From Alkalibacillus almallahensis (lineage in GTDB: Bacteria > Bacillota > Bacilli > Bacillales > Alkalibacillaceae), in the NCBI RefSeq assembly GCF_011761495.1, contig NZ_JAASRU010000003.1, positions 1 through 64,000 on the forward strand: a stretch of DNA of 64,000 nt, given 5' to 3'. Of this stretch, positions 41,171-50,694 are shown piece after piece. Position numbers and translations under genes: made by a program. Every line of letters begins with the position of its first letter. Positions within the stretch are counted from its first letter, which is position 1. The notes under the pieces were generated by a model. It was not told where the DNA came from. It saw nothing but the letters and a program-made list of their open reading frames with translations, and made no database searches.

Positions 41171-42556
41171 TTATTGATTTAACACACGTTTAATCGCCAC
41201 TTCATGGGCATCAATCGTCTTTTGAATATCTTGATCGGTATGAGCCGTGCTCATCGAGTAACGATTACCTGGTTTTGTATAAATACCTGAATCGAGCAGT
41301 TCATAATCGATTTGTTTACGCGTTTCTAAATCGACTTCGGATAAATCACGATAATTCCGAACTGTCTTTTGAGTCAATATTATATTAAATATAGTCCCTA
41401 AGCCAACTGTTTGCATCGGAAGACCATGGCGATGGTAAACCGTTTCAAGACCATGGCGTAATTGTTCCGTTTTACGCAACAGGTCACTCATCACACCATC
41501 TTGTTCTAAATGTTCAATCGTGGCTAAACCTGCTGCTAACACAGTCGGATGACCATTATAAGTCCCACTATGGAACAAGGCGCGGTCCGTCACCTGCTGG
41601 CCACCACCTGACGTTAAAATGTCACCACCACGTTCAGGCGACATGAGGTTCATCAGGTCAAACTTACCACCTAATGCTCCCACTGGGAATCCACCACCTA
41701 ACACTTTACCAAGTGCTGTAAGGTCAGGTTCAATTCCATAAAGATGCTGAGCACCACCTACTGTTAAACGAAAACCTGTTTTCACTTCATCAAAAATCAA
41801 GACAATACCAAGCTCATCCGTAATTTGACGCAACCCTTTCATAAATGATTCATCTGCTGGCACAAAACCACTCTGAACCGGCTCCAAAATCACAGCTGAA
41901 ATCTCATCTTGGCGTTTCCGTAAAATCGCTTCTGTCGCTTCAAGATCATTGAATGGCATAATCACGGTGTCATCCAAATCAGATTCCGACATGCCACTCG
42001 ATTCTGCAACAGAATTGGGTTCCGCCTGCTCACCCGCATTGTCGATATTAGGATTCACACTCACTAGTACCTGATCATATCCGCCATGATAATGGCCTTC
42101 AAACTTCGCAATTTTCGGCTTATCGTTATAAGCCTGTGCTAAACGAATCGCAAGCAATGTCGCTTCAAGTCCTGAATTTGTAAATCGAACTTGATCCATA
42201 CTCGGAAAAATATCGACTAGTTTTTGTGCCATTTTATATTCCAAATGATGTGGCGTTCCAAATACAAACGAACCACACTGCTCCATCTGCTGGTAAACCG
42301 CTTCTTTCACACGCTCATGCCCATGACCTAAAATCATAGCCCCATAGCTTAGCAGATAGTCGATATATTGATTCCCATCGACATCTGTTAAACGACTACC
42401 AGAAGCATGATCCATCACAATCGGATGCGGCGCAAAATGTTTAATATTCGCCGTCACCCCACCTGGAATCACCTGCTTCGCTTGCTCATGCGCTTTAGCC
42501 GAACCAGCTATTTTGTTCTCAAAACTATTCTCTTGCGCAACACGTGCACGATTCAT
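41171..42556 (-). CDS. Class-III aminotransferase (glutamate-1-semialdehyde-aminomutase-like)
   Basis: A 461-residue PLP enzyme. Seen: QVIPGGVTANIKHF, GHGHERVKEAVYQQM, FTNSGLEATLLAIRLAQAYNDKPKIAKFEGHYHGGYD, the cofactor aspartate in IVLIFDEVKTGFR, and the Schiff-base lysine in ALGKVLGGGFPVGALGG. It resembles HemL but carries long insertions (near 165-190 and 305-325) and sits with an RpiR regulator instead of hem genes, so a catabolic omega-transaminase or aminomutase role is likelier than heme synthesis. The ATG at 42556 follows AAAGGGTGACGAAA. Confidence 0.85.
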   Translation of the reverse strand: MNRARVAQENSFENKIAGSAKAHEQAKQVIPGGVTANIKHFAPHPIVMDHASGSRLTDVDGNQYIDYLLSYGAMILGHGHERVKEAVYQQMEQCGSFVFGTPHHLEYKMAQKLVDIFPSMDQVRFTNSGLEATLLAIRLAQAYNDKPKIAKFEGHYHGGYDQVLVSVNPNIDNAGEQAEPNSVAESSGMSESDLDDTVIMPFNDLEATEAILRKRQDEISAVILEPVQSGFVPADESFMKGLRQITDELGIVLIFDEVKTGFRLTVGGAQHLYGIEPDLTALGKVLGGGFPVGALGGKFDLMNLMSPERGGDILTSGGGQQVTDRALFHSGTYNGHPTVLAAGLATIEHLEQDGVMSDLLRKTEQLRHGLETVYHRHGLPMQTVGLGTIFNIILTQKTVRNYRDLSEVDLETRKQIDYELLDSGIYTKPGNRYSMSTAHTDQDIQKTIDAHEVAIKRVLNQ

Positions 42557-42698
42557 TTTCGTCACCCTTTATACATTACGAAATATTTATTTCACCTGTT
42601 TATCTAATTGATAATTTTATTTCATAAAGCATTTCATTTCAAGGGTGTGTGAAAAATTTATTTCATGCCGCTCATTATTAATCAACATTTCCCCCCAT

Positions 42699-42803
42699 TT
42701 ATTAAATAATCGACTTGAATTGTTAAACACTCTACTTAGATTATTAGACAGTCTATCTGAATTATTAAACAATTGGATCCAATTGTTTAACAATTCAAAA
42801 ACA
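42699..42803. repeat. 21-nt repeat array B3 (TTRTTWAACA core, five units)
   Basis: Five units of exactly 21 nt start at 42699, 42720, 42741, 42762 and 42783 (TTATTAAATAAT, TTGTTAAACACT, TTATTAGACAGT, TTATTAAACAAT, TTGTTTAACAAT). The last two face each other in a near-perfect palindrome of about 36 bp centred on GGATCC. Unlike B1 and B2 it lies between divergent genes, in the 340-nt gap upstream of both the aminotransferase and the response regulator. I see nothing else in that gap. Confidence 0.92.
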
Positions 42804-42898
42804 GCCCCCCCATCAGCCCGTCTAGCTCCACCTTGTCTTGCCAATAAACTCCATTTATACTTACGTTAACAAGTATTTCTAGATTGTGAGGGATCATC

Positions 42899-43588
42899 AT
42901 GTTTAAGTTATTAGTCATCGAAGACGATGAGTCACTTTTTTCTGAGATTAGAGAGCGTTTAACTCAATGGTCTTATGATGTGTACGGTATATCTAATTTT
43001 GAAAAAGTAATGGAAGAATTCAGTGAAGTTAAACCGGATCTTGTCATCATCGATATCCAACTTCCCAAGTATGATGGGTTTCACTGGTGCCGAATGATTC
43101 GCAATCATTCTAATGTACCCATTATTTTTCTATCATCCAGAGACCACCCAACTGATATGGTGATGTCCATGCAACTAGGTGCTGATGATTACATACAGAA
43201 ACCTTTTCACTTTGATGTCTTAATTGCGAAGGTTCAAGCGACACTGCGTCGTGTGTACAACTACAATAATGACCAGATCCACCTTAAAACATGGTGCGGC
43301 GCTACAGTTGATTATGAAAAAAATAGCGTGTCAAACGACAATGGAACAATTGAGCTCACCAAAAATGAAACTTACATCTTAAAAACTTTAATTGAACATA
43401 AAAACAAAATCGTCAGTCGCGACGAATTGATTCACCAATTATGGGAAGATGAACGGTTTATCAGCGATAATACTCTAACCGTTAACGTCAATCGCCTTAG
43501 AAAACGTTTAGATGAGATTGGTCTGGGACAAAACATCGAAACCAAAGTAGGACAAGGATATTTAGCAAAAGAGGTGCCTTCATCATGA
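42899..43588 (+). CDS. BceR-type OmpR-family response regulator
   Basis: A 229-residue response regulator: receiver domain with the acidic pocket EDDES, phosphoacceptor Asp52 in VIIDIQLPKYDG and Lys in YIQKPFHFD, and a C-terminal winged helix (ELTKNETYILKTLIEHKNKIVSRDELIHQLW, NTLTVNVNRLRKRL). Fusion partner order and the downstream ABC genes make it a BceR-type regulator of peptide-antibiotic detoxification. The start overlaps no other gene; its stop overlaps the kinase start by four nt (ATGA). Confidence 0.92.
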   Translation: MFKLLVIEDDESLFSEIRERLTQWSYDVYGISNFEKVMEEFSEVKPDLVIIDIQLPKYDGFHWCRMIRNHSNVPIIFLSSRDHPTDMVMSMQLGADDYIQKPFHFDVLIAKVQATLRRVYNYNNDQIHLKTWCGATVDYEKNSVSNDNGTIELTKNETYILKTLIEHKNKIVSRDELIHQLWEDERFISDNTLTVNVNRLRKRLDEIGLGQNIETKVGQGYLAKEVPSS

Positions 43589-44589
43589 TTGGGAAGTTTT
43601 TAATCGAGCGTCGCAGTTGGATTATGTTATTTATACTTTTACAACTCTTACTGGTGTTCATAGCTTATATTGACCCTAATATATCTATGGATTCGATTTC
43701 ATATTACGTTTTCCTATCGAGCACCATCTTTGTTTTATTCCTTACTGTTCGCTTCGTTAAAGAATCCAAGTTTTATCAGTCTCTAACTACTTGGATTAAT
43801 GAATTTGATGAATCAGAGTTAACAGCGCCCGCTTCACCCTTTGAAAAAATAGTCTACCATAACTTATCTGAACAAGCTGAACACCTAAAACAATTAGAGT
43901 CTCAGAACCGTACATCGTTAGAACAAGAAAAAAATGAACTCCTTTCATGGATTCACGAAGTTAAAACGCCACTTACAGCCATGCAACTCATCATCGACCG
44001 AATTGAAGACAACGCGTTAAAAGCTGACCTCAATTATGAGTGGCTCCGTGTCCATTTATTACTCGATCAACAATTACATAAAAAACGCATGTCCTTTATC
44101 GAGAATGACCTTTATATAGAAAAAACAGAACTTGAACCCATAATCTATCAAGAAATTAAAGCATTAAAATCGTGGTGTATCCATAAGAAGATCGGTTTTG
44201 ACATTAATCTGGAAGTTGAAACCGTGTTAACTGACGGCAAATGGCTAGCTTTTATCATTAGGCAGATTCTATCTAATGCTGTGAAATACAGTGAGAACTC
44301 AGATATCGAAATTAGTAGTGAACAAAACAACAACCAAACGATTTTAATCATTCAAGACCACGGCCGGGGAATTGACGCTAAGGATATGCCAAGGATTTTT
44401 GAAAAAGGGTTCACATCAACTGCCACCCATCAAGACAACTCAGCAACTGGTATGGGGCTCTATCTGACGAAACAAGTCTCAGAATCTTTACAAATTAATA
44501 TTCAGGTCAAATCCGAACTTGGTGAAGGCACAGCAATCAAGCTAATTTTCCCTAAAAGAAATGATTTCGTGGCTATTACGGAAACATGA
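43585..44589 (+). CDS. BceS-type intramembrane-sensing histidine kinase
   Basis: A 334-residue kinase with two N-terminal transmembrane helices (about 12-30 and 36-55) joined by a very short external loop, the layout of intramembrane-sensing kinases that read the flux of their partner transporter. Seen: H-box LLSWIHEVKTPLTAMQL, N-box QILSNAVKYS, G1 DHGRGIDAKDMPRIFEKGFTS and G2 GMGLYLTKQ. It overlaps the regulator gene and ends in an inverted repeat. Confidence 0.93.
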   Translation: MIGKFLIERRSWIMLFILLQLLLVFIAYIDPNISMDSISYYVFLSSTIFVLFLTVRFVKESKFYQSLTTWINEFDESELTAPASPFEKIVYHNLSEQAEHLKQLESQNRTSLEQEKNELLSWIHEVKTPLTAMQLIIDRIEDNALKADLNYEWLRVHLLLDQQLHKKRMSFIENDLYIEKTELEPIIYQEIKALKSWCIHKKIGFDINLEVETVLTDGKWLAFIIRQILSNAVKYSENSDIEISSEQNNNQTILIIQDHGRGIDAKDMPRIFEKGFTSTATHQDNSATGMGLYLTKQVSESLQINIQVKSELGEGTAIKLIFPKRNDFVAITET

Positions 44590-44620
44590 TGAAACATCTA
44601 TTAATGATTCATCATGTTTC
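44581..44620 (+). terminator. Inverted repeat after the histidine kinase gene
   Basis: GAAACATGATGAA (44581-44593) is inverted as TTCATCATGTTTC (44608-44620), a 13-bp perfect stem overlapping the stop codon. There is no T-tract, so it may be a weak terminator or RNA-stabilising stem. Confidence 0.5.
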
Positions 44621-44718
44621 ATGAAATTAAAGTTAGGCTCCGATTACGATCAACCTCCAATTGAAAGTTAAAAATTCTACTAACCCAAAACACGACTACC
44701 TTTAAACAACAAGCCGAA

Positions 44719-44732
44719 TGACAAAAATGTCA
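44719..44732. promoter_or_regulatory. BceR-like operator upstream of the ABC transporter genes
   Basis: TGACA-AAAA-TGTCA is a perfect inverted repeat of the BceR-type form (TNACA-N4-TGTAA), 92 nt upstream of the ATPase ATG. It predicts activation of the bceAB-like genes by the response regulator encoded just before. Confidence 0.75.
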
Positions 44733-44823
44733 CATTCATCGTTTAATTGTTAGGTGAAGTGAAGGAAAACAAACCCGTCCCCCTTATACAATTAATTCAG
44801 ATTCATTGAAAGGAGTACTAACC

Positions 44824-45585
44824 ATGAACATTTTAGAGGCTCAAAAAATTCATAAAAGCTACGGAAACAAATTTAATAAACAAGAAGTTATACAAGGCAT
44901 TGACCTCAACATTGAAAAAGGTGAATTTGTCAGTATTATGGGGGCATCTGGTTCTGGGAAAACGACGCTACTTAATGTTCTTTCTTCCATCGATCAAGTT
45001 AGCCAAGGCACGATTAAGATTGATGGAAGCATGATCACGAACATGAAATCAAAAAAGCTAGCCGAGTTTCGCAAATATAACTTAGGCTTCATTTTTCAGG
45101 AGTATAACTTACTAGACACACTAACGGTTAAAGAAAACATACTTCTACCACTCTCAATTCAAAAAGTGTCGAGATCTCAAGCTAATGAGCGATTCGAAGC
45201 AGTCGCTAATGAACTAGGCATCTATGACGCTCGAGATAAATATCCGAATGAAATTTCAGGTGGACAAAAGCAACGAACGTCAGCCGCACGTGCATTTATT
45301 CACGAACCGAGTATTATTTTTGCTGATGAACCAACGGGCGCACTAGATTCTAAATCGGCCTCTAACCTATTAGACAAATTAAGTGAACTGAATAACAACC
45401 GTGAATCCACGATTATGATGGTGACACATGATCCAGTTGCAGCAAGCTATAGTAGTCGCGTGATTTTCATTAAGGATGGGCAAATCTATTCACAACTTAA
45501 CAAAGGACATGAAGACCGACAAAGCTTCTTTAAAGACATTATGAAAACACAGGGTGTGTTAGGCGGGGTTCAACATGAGCATTAA
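44824..45585 (+). CDS. BceA-type ABC transporter ATPase
   Basis: A 253-residue ATPase of the MacB/BceA family: Walker [16 protein letters not shown]-loop [14 protein letters not shown], signature [16 protein letters not shown], Walker [17 protein letters not shown] and switch His in MVTHDPVAA. The ATG at 44824 is eight nt after AAAGGAG; an in-frame TTG starts 18 nt earlier but includes that site. It overlaps the permease gene by 11 nt. With it, this protein would remove bacitracin-like or lantibiotic peptides from their lipid targets. Confidence 0.94.
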   Translation: MNILEAQKIHKSYGNKFNKQEVIQGIDLNIEKGEFVSIMGASGSGKTTLLNVLSSIDQVSQGTIKIDGSMITNMKSKKLAEFRKYNLGFIFQEYNLLDTLTVKENILLPLSIQKVSRSQANERFEAVANELGIYDARDKYPNEISGGQKQRTSAARAFIHEPSIIFADEPTGALDSKSASNLLDKLSELNNNRESTIMMVTHDPVAASYSSRVIFIKDGQIYSQLNKGHEDRQSFFKDIMKTQGVLGGVQHEH

Positions 45586-47521
45586 TCAACTGATGATCCG
45601 TAACCTCAGAAAAAATTTGAGCAACTATTACCTTTATGTATTTGCTTTAATTTTTAGTGTCGCGATTTACTTTGCCTTTGTGACGTTGCAGTATGATCCG
45701 TCGATGGATGCCACCAAAGGATCTGTACGGGGAGAAGCCGCAATAAAAGCCGGGTCAATCTTATTAGTAGCAATCGTCGGATTCTTTCTCATCTATGCGA
45801 ATAGCTTATTTATTAAACGGCGTAGCAGTGAAATTGGGCTTTTCCAATTAATCGGCATGACAAAGAACCGAATCATTAAGATTCTTAGCATTGAAAACTT
45901 CATTATTTATTTCTCATCAGTTGCGATTGGTATTCTAGTTGGGTTTTCAATCTCTAAACTAATTGTCATGATCGTTTTTAAGATTACTGGTGTAGAAGCT
46001 GTGGCGACCTTACGCTTCTCATCTGAAGCCTTAATTCAAACCTTGCTCGTATTTATCGGTATTTATTTACTGATTATGTTAATGAACTCTATTTTTATTA
46101 AAAGACAAAGCATCCTAGCATTATTCCAAGTTCGTCAATCAACTGAAGTTAAGGTTAAAAAGATGTCTATTTGGCAAATAATAATCGGCATTCTTGGAAT
46201 TGTAATGATTGGCTCTGGCTACTATGTTTCACAAAAGCTGTTTGATGGTGATTTCAATACTGTCACTCAACTGTTTTCAGCTATGGCTTTTATTTTAGGA
46301 TCCGTCATAATTGGGACCTACCTGTTTTACAAAGGGTCAGTAGCCTTCATATTCCAACTCATTCGTAAACAAAACAATGGCTATTTAAGTATCAATAAAG
46401 TGTTATCATTGTCATCTATTATGTTCCGAATGAAGTCGAATGCATTATTACTCACGATTATAACTACTGTCTCAGCTCTTTCGATTGGTCTTCTGAGCTT
46501 AAGTTATATCGCTTATTATTCAGCTGAACAGACCGCAGAAGATTTCGTAGTCGCTGACTTTGCGCTAGTCAATGAAGAAAGTATAGAAACATTTACGCAA
46601 GCATTGAATGATGAAGGGATTTCTTATGACAAAAATCAAGTCGAAGTATTTCAAGTCACCTCAGATGTTAGTGAAATTCTCGACGTCAATATGGACAATA
46701 CGAACGTCGACACCTCTGAACTACCACTACCAATCGTAAGTGACGAAGATTTTGACGATATTGAACTATCAGAGGACGAAACATTATTAACAGGCTATTC
46801 AGATTTAATGCAGACTTATATGACCATTGAAGACTCAGGAGAAATTGAACTAAAAGCCCAAGATAATGTGATCAAGCAAGATTTTGCAGGCTTAAACCGT
46901 GACTACCTTGTGTCATCATACTACACAAACGGTGGTGGCATGCCGTTAGGGGTCGTTGATCAATCCATTTATGAAAAACTTAAAGACAATATGAATCCAG
47001 ATATCCAAAAAAGCTCACTAGTCTACACAGGCATTAATATTAGTGACGCCGCAAACTTGGAACGCGCCAACACCATCTTCCATCAAGAAAACCTTGATAA
47101 GGGCGGCAACGAATCACAATTACAATCAAGTCGAGATCAGAAAATGAATATGGGACTAATGATGTTTATTGTGGGCTTTCTAGGTCTAACATTCTTAGTT
47201 ACATCAGGTTGTGTCCTTTACTTTAAACAAATGGATGAAAGTGAAAGCGAAAAACCAAGCTATACCATTTTAAGAAAGTTAGGTTTCACAGAAGGAGACT
47301 TAATTAAAGGGATTCAGATCAAACAAATGTTCAATTTTGGTATTCCTTTAGTTGTTGGACTATTGCACAGTTACTTTGCCGTACAGTCAGGCTGGTTCTT
47401 CTTCGGTTCAGAAGTCTGGACACCTATGTTAATTGTGATGGGACTCTACACCGCACTGTATTCCATCTTCGGAATTCTGTCCGTTTTATATTATAAGAAA
47501 GTTATTCGAGAAGCTCTCTAA
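45575..47521 (+). CDS. BceB-type ABC permease with large extracellular domain
   Basis: A 648-residue FtsX-like permease with ten predicted helices and the family's ~210-residue external domain between helices 7 and 8 (about residues 320-520), which is acidic here ([21 protein letters not shown]). Seen: [30 protein letters not shown] (first FtsX motif) and [26 protein letters not shown] (second). The specificity for a given antibiotic lies in the external domain and cannot be read. It is co-translated with the ATPase and completes the regulator-kinase-transporter module. Confidence 0.93.
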   Translation: MSINQLMIRNLRKNLSNYYLYVFALIFSVAIYFAFVTLQYDPSMDATKGSVRGEAAIKAGSILLVAIVGFFLIYANSLFIKRRSSEIGLFQLIGMTKNRIIKILSIENFIIYFSSVAIGILVGFSISKLIVMIVFKITGVEAVATLRFSSEALIQTLLVFIGIYLLIMLMNSIFIKRQSILALFQVRQSTEVKVKKMSIWQIIIGILGIVMIGSGYYVSQKLFDGDFNTVTQLFSAMAFILGSVIIGTYLFYKGSVAFIFQLIRKQNNGYLSINKVLSLSSIMFRMKSNALLLTIITTVSALSIGLLSLSYIAYYSAEQTAEDFVVADFALVNEESIETFTQALNDEGISYDKNQVEVFQVTSDVSEILDVNMDNTNVDTSELPLPIVSDEDFDDIELSEDETLLTGYSDLMQTYMTIEDSGEIELKAQDNVIKQDFAGLNRDYLVSSYYTNGGGMPLGVVDQSIYEKLKDNMNPDIQKSSLVYTGINISDAANLERANTIFHQENLDKGGNESQLQSSRDQKMNMGLMMFIVGFLGLTFLVTSGCVLYFKQMDESESEKPSYTILRKLGFTEGDLIKGIQIKQMFNFGIPLVVGLLHSYFAVQSGWFFFGSEVWTPMLIVMGLYTALYSIFGILSVLYYKKVIREAL

Positions 47522-47539
47522 ACGAGTGCTTCTTTTTTT
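47509..47539 (+). terminator. Terminator after the permease gene
   Basis: AGAAGC/GCTTCT arms overlapping the stop codon, followed by T7. Confidence 0.6.
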
Positions 47540-47597
47540 ATGACTATAGATTAGTTATTAGGATCACTGCCCCTAGTTATTTCATTAATCACTCCAT

Positions 47598-47660
47598 TTT
47601 TGAAATAAATAGACCTACTTATTTCAAAACTAAACGCACTTATCTCATAACTCACTCACG
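47598..47660. repeat. 21-nt repeat array C2
   Basis: Units start at 47598 (inverted form TTTTGAAATAA), 47619 (TTATTTCAAAAC) and 47640 (TTATCTCATAAC), exactly 21 nt apart and in the same order as in C1. The first two make an 11-bp perfect inverted repeat with a ten-base loop. It lies between two genes on the same strand. Confidence 0.8.
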
Positions 47661-47718
47661 CACACATGATATGTTAAAATAAATCAGACAAGCTAACTCA
47701 TCCTAGGAGGCTCAAATA

Positions 47719-48174
47719 ATGGACGAATTTATGCAACATGCGATTAAATTAGCTGCTAATAATATCAAAGAAGGTGGCCAACCGTTCGGGGCTGTTCTCG
47801 TACAAGATGGCGAAATCATCGCTGAAGGTGTTAATCAGTTGCACAATCGCTATGATGTCAGTGGTCATGCTGAAATGGTTGCCATCCGCCAAGCGCAAAA
47901 ATTACTACAAACGAATGATTTATCAAATGTCACCATGTACGCAAGCGGTGAACCTTGTCCGATGTGCTATTCTGCCATGGCATATGCAGGTATCCAAGAA
48001 ACTTACTACGCTCAATCATCAGACGAAGCAGTTGATGCAGGTCTCGTCAAATCCAAACAGGTGGCTGACGATCTACAAAAAGATCCAGCAGAACGCACAC
48101 ACCCAATGAAACAAATGGCATTAGATGAAGATACTTATAACCCGATGCAAATGTATAAAAAACGCCATCAATAA
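47719..48174 (+). CDS. guaD: Guanine deaminase (cytidine-deaminase fold)
   Basis: A 151-residue zinc deaminase converting guanine to xanthine. Seen: GGQPFGAVLVQDGEIIAEGVNQ, the His-Ala-Glu motif SGHAEMVAIRQA, and the zinc cysteines in SGEPCPMCYSAMAYAGI, followed by the GuaD-type C-terminus (NPMQMYKKRHQ) that closes over the active site of a domain-swapped dimer. This is the Bacillus GuaD type rather than tRNA adenosine deaminase. The ATG follows CCTAGGAGGCTCAAATA. Monocistronic. Confidence 0.88.
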   Translation: MDEFMQHAIKLAANNIKEGGQPFGAVLVQDGEIIAEGVNQLHNRYDVSGHAEMVAIRQAQKLLQTNDLSNVTMYASGEPCPMCYSAMAYAGIQETYYAQSSDEAVDAGLVKSKQVADDLQKDPAERTHPMKQMALDEDTYNPMQMYKKRHQ

Positions 48175-48178
48175 TAAA

Positions 48179-48213
48179 AATCCGGGTGCTCACTCTATGC
48201 AAGCACCCGGATT
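48179..48213. terminator. Bidirectional terminator between guaD and the HAD gene
   Basis: Arms AATCCGGGTGCT-type and AGCACCCGGATT, twelve pairs, lying between convergent genes with A-rich and T-rich flanks. Confidence 0.75.
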
Positions 48214-48215
48214 AC

Positions 48216-48890
48216 TTATTTAGTCGGCTCGTACGAGAACCAACCCTTTTGAACAGCCATTTGTTTCAACCTTTCGTCTGGATTAACCACATAGGGATAA
48301 TCGACAAATTGAAATAGTGGCTCATCTGTTTCACTATCGGCATAAGCATATAAGGTTTCAGTTTCTCGATCGCGTCCATTTGACTTCAGCCAATTTTGTA
48401 AATGTTCTACTTTTTCATCCCCATTCACAATACGACCAATTTGGCCACGGCACACGCCCTCTGAATCGAACACTAACTGTGTCCCAATCGTTTCAACATC
48501 AGTTAGACCAACTTCTCGCGTGAACGCTTTTAAAAATGGCATTAGCGCACCTGATAATACAACGACATCATCACCATTATTTTGATGCTGTTTCACCGTC
48601 TCAACTAAATCATAATTCACACGTTCCAAGTCATGACGTGCTAATTGATCAAAAAACTCTGCTAACTCTTCTTGTGTCTTTCCTTTAAACGACCTGGCAA
48701 AACTTCTAAAAAACTCATGCTTAAATGCTGTTTTTCCTTTTACAACACCTAAGACAAAACTTTTCACTAAGCCTGCGCCCACAACGGACCATTCTTTTAC
48801 TCCATAATCCTTCTTCGCCACTTGAAACATGACTTTAAACGAATCACCTTGATATAATGTACCATCGAAATCGACTGTTACGACTGCCAT
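48216..48890 (-). CDS. HAD-superfamily IB phosphatase (SerB-like)
   Basis: A 224-residue phosphatase: motif I VTVDFDGTLYQGD at the N-terminus with both aspartates, motif II VVLSGALMPF, motif III/IV as NGRDRETETLYAYADSETDEPLF. The helical cap resembles the IB branch (phosphoserine phosphatase-like or lipid-phosphate phosphatases). The ATG at 48890 follows CGGAGGCATAAAC; the longer frame adds seven residues that overlap that site. Substrate unknown; no serine-pathway gene is adjacent. Confidence 0.85.
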   Translation of the reverse strand: MAVVTVDFDGTLYQGDSFKVMFQVAKKDYGVKEWSVVGAGLVKSFVLGVVKGKTAFKHEFFRSFARSFKGKTQEELAEFFDQLARHDLERVNYDLVETVKQHQNNGDDVVVLSGALMPFLKAFTREVGLTDVETIGTQLVFDSEGVCRGQIGRIVNGDEKVEHLQNWLKSNGRDRETETLYAYADSETDEPLFQFVDYPYVVNPDERLKQMAVQKGWFSYEPTK

Positions 48891-48965
48891 GTTTATGCCT
48901 CCGTTTTGCATGCTTTTTTACCATTCTAGCACATAAAACGACAGAGACATACAAAAGCTAATCGA

Positions 48966-49484
48966 TTAAGATGGTCGCTCGATTTCTAATGTGTCACCAT
49001 TTTCAAAATCAACATCCAATTCAACCTCTTCAACATCGTCTTGGTTGATATCTAAATGATTATAGACTCGTTGTAGCGCTTCATCATATGATAAATCAGG
49101 CGCTGGCTGAACCGCTTCAATCATATTTTCTACTTCATCTATTGCTTCACTTCCGTCCAGGTCTGACTCACCATCTCGTTCAATCTCAGCATTCTTACCG
49201 TCATTTTCTACTTCATAATCATAGCTCCACTCGTCACCATTACTAAATTCAATTTCTAATTCATAACTAATGACATCTTGAAATAAGTCTCGTTCATCTG
49301 AATTCGAATCTTCACTTTGTGTATTCTCCGTATTTGAATCATCCGAATTAGCTTTATCTTCTTGATTAGTCGACGTGCTGTTCTCTTCACCAGAAGCATC
49401 TCCACCCGTATTACCAGTGTCACTGCCTCCACAAGCAGCCAAAATTAAAACGATACTTAATATAAAAATAAACGACCATCTCAT
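48966..49484 (-). CDS. YusW-like lipoprotein (paralogue 2)
   Basis: A 172-residue lipoprotein: signal and lipobox FIFILSIVLILAAC, an Asn/Ser/Glu-rich acidic linker, then a YusW-type domain with paired strands YELEIEFSNGDEWSYDYEVENDGKNAEIE and VEELDVDFENGDTLEIE around a helix LSYDEALQRVYNHL. The start is the ATG at 49484 after GGGGTGAATGAT. It is the downstream copy of a tandem pair; the domain plan is the same as in its neighbour. Function is unknown; both are strongly acidic, as expected for surface proteins of salt-adapted bacilli. Confidence 0.8.
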   Translation of the reverse strand: MRWSFIFILSIVLILAACGGSDTGNTGGDASGEENSTSTNQEDKANSDDSNTENTQSEDSNSDERDLFQDVISYELEIEFSNGDEWSYDYEVENDGKNAEIERDGESDLDGSEAIDEVENMIEAVQPAPDLSYDEALQRVYNHLDINQDDVEEVELDVDFENGDTLEIERPS

Positions 49485-49592
49485 ATCATTCACCCCAATG
49501 AACTTCATTTACTGGTTATATACCCTGTATTTTCCATTATTAAGCCACTTGTCCTCAAATTCATATCTATAATCAACCCCTTATAAATTCAC

Positions 49593-50234
49593 CTACGAAT
49601 AATGATGAGAAACCTCTAACGTATCACCATCATCAAAATCAATATCCAACTCAATCTCCAGCACTTCTTCTTCCATAAGCTCTAAATGATTATAAACCCG
49701 TTGAAATGCCTTTTTCTTAGATAGATCCGGTTTCGGCTTGATATTCTCAATCATCGCTTCAATTTCTTCAACTGCTAACCTTCCTTCACGATCCGTTTCT
49801 TGATCTTGATCGATTTCAACCTTCGCCTTTTTACCATCTTGCTTCACTTCATAATCAAACTGCCATTCACCCTGATCATTTTGAAAATCAATCTCTAACT
49901 CAAAATCAACAACGCCATGACGTAAACCACCTTCAGCTTCACGCTTCATGTCGTTCACATCGTCATCCCATTCAGCATCTTGATCCGTTACTCCTGCCCC
50001 TTCTTCACCATCACGATCCTGTGGCTTATCAGGATCCTCACCCGATTCATCAGGCCCATCATTAATATCAGTCGCCTGATCGCCATCAGCCACTCCATCT
50101 TCGTCCTCGCTCGTTAACTCCTCATTGTCTTCATCAGGGTCTGTCATCCCCATGTCAGGATCCGCCCCATCTGTTGTCCCGCAAGCTGTTAAAAACAATC
50201 CCATACCTAAAATCAAAGCAAAAATCTTTTTCAT
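49593..50234 (-). CDS. YusW-like lipoprotein (paralogue 1)
   Basis: A 213-residue lipoprotein with signal and lipobox MKKIFALILGMGLFLTAC, a very long Asp/Glu/Gly-rich linker (about residues 20-90), then the same YusW-type domain as the next gene: VDFELEIDFQNDQGEWQFDYEVKQDGKKAKVE, a helix LSKKKAFQRVYNHLELM and the strand EIELDIDFDDGDTLEV. The ATG is preceded by AAGGGGTGGACTGA. The two copies differ mainly in linker length and composition, so they are an old local duplication. Confidence 0.8.
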   Translation of the reverse strand: MKKIFALILGMGLFLTACGTTDGADPDMGMTDPDEDNEELTSEDEDGVADGDQATDINDGPDESGEDPDKPQDRDGEEGAGVTDQDAEWDDDVNDMKREAEGGLRHGVVDFELEIDFQNDQGEWQFDYEVKQDGKKAKVEIDQDQETDREGRLAVEEIEAMIENIKPKPDLSKKKAFQRVYNHLELMEEEVLEIELDIDFDDGDTLEVSHHYS

Positions 50235-50370
50235 TCAGTCCACCCCTTATGATTATGTTCTTCTATTTATTGGGGTGTCCATAACTCCATCATTTATACG
50301 CTTAATGCAAATTGAATCGCATCCTCAATTTGTTTACAATGGTTGTAAATTATACTAAGGAGCGATAACA

Positions 50371-50694
50371 ATGCCCGTTTATCAGAAATTAGTTCGCGAT
50401 TACATACCTGAAATTATTGAAAACACTGGAAAGGCCTATTCTACACGCATATTAAATACTGAAGAATACACTGATTCTTTAAAAAAGAAACTCTATGAAG
50501 AAGTTAATGAAATCCATGAGGCCGAAAACACAAACGAGGTATTAGAAGAACTTGCCGACGCACTTGAATTGATCCACGCTTTAGCCAAAGTACATGATGC
50601 TGACATTAGCGATGTCGAAGCAATACGTCAAAAGAAAGCTTCTGAACGAGGTGGGTTTGATGAGAAGATCTTTTTAGAAGAGGTTGAGGACTAA
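50371..50694 (+). CDS. MazG-superfamily house-cleaning NTP pyrophosphohydrolase (COG4997-like)
   Basis: A 107-residue all-alpha NTP-PPase. Seen: the family start VYQKLVRDYIPEIIE, the first metal-binding ExxE pair in LKKKLYEEVNEIHEA, and the second helix EVLEELADALELIHALAK with EExxD. Such proteins remove non-canonical NTPs. The ATG follows AAGGAGCGATAACA. It overlaps the helicase gene by one nt (TAATG), so the two proteins are translated together. Confidence 0.88.
   Translation: MPVYQKLVRDYIPEIIENTGKAYSTRILNTEEYTDSLKKKLYEEVNEIHEAENTNEVLEELADALELIHALAKVHDADISDVEAIRQKKASERGGFDEKIFLEEVED

Noticed and set aside
44637-44823. A confident SigA promoter for the bceAB-like genes
   Set aside because: The operator at 44719-44732 is clear, but no -35/-10 pair with 16-18 nt spacing fits between it and the ATG, so no promoter is listed.
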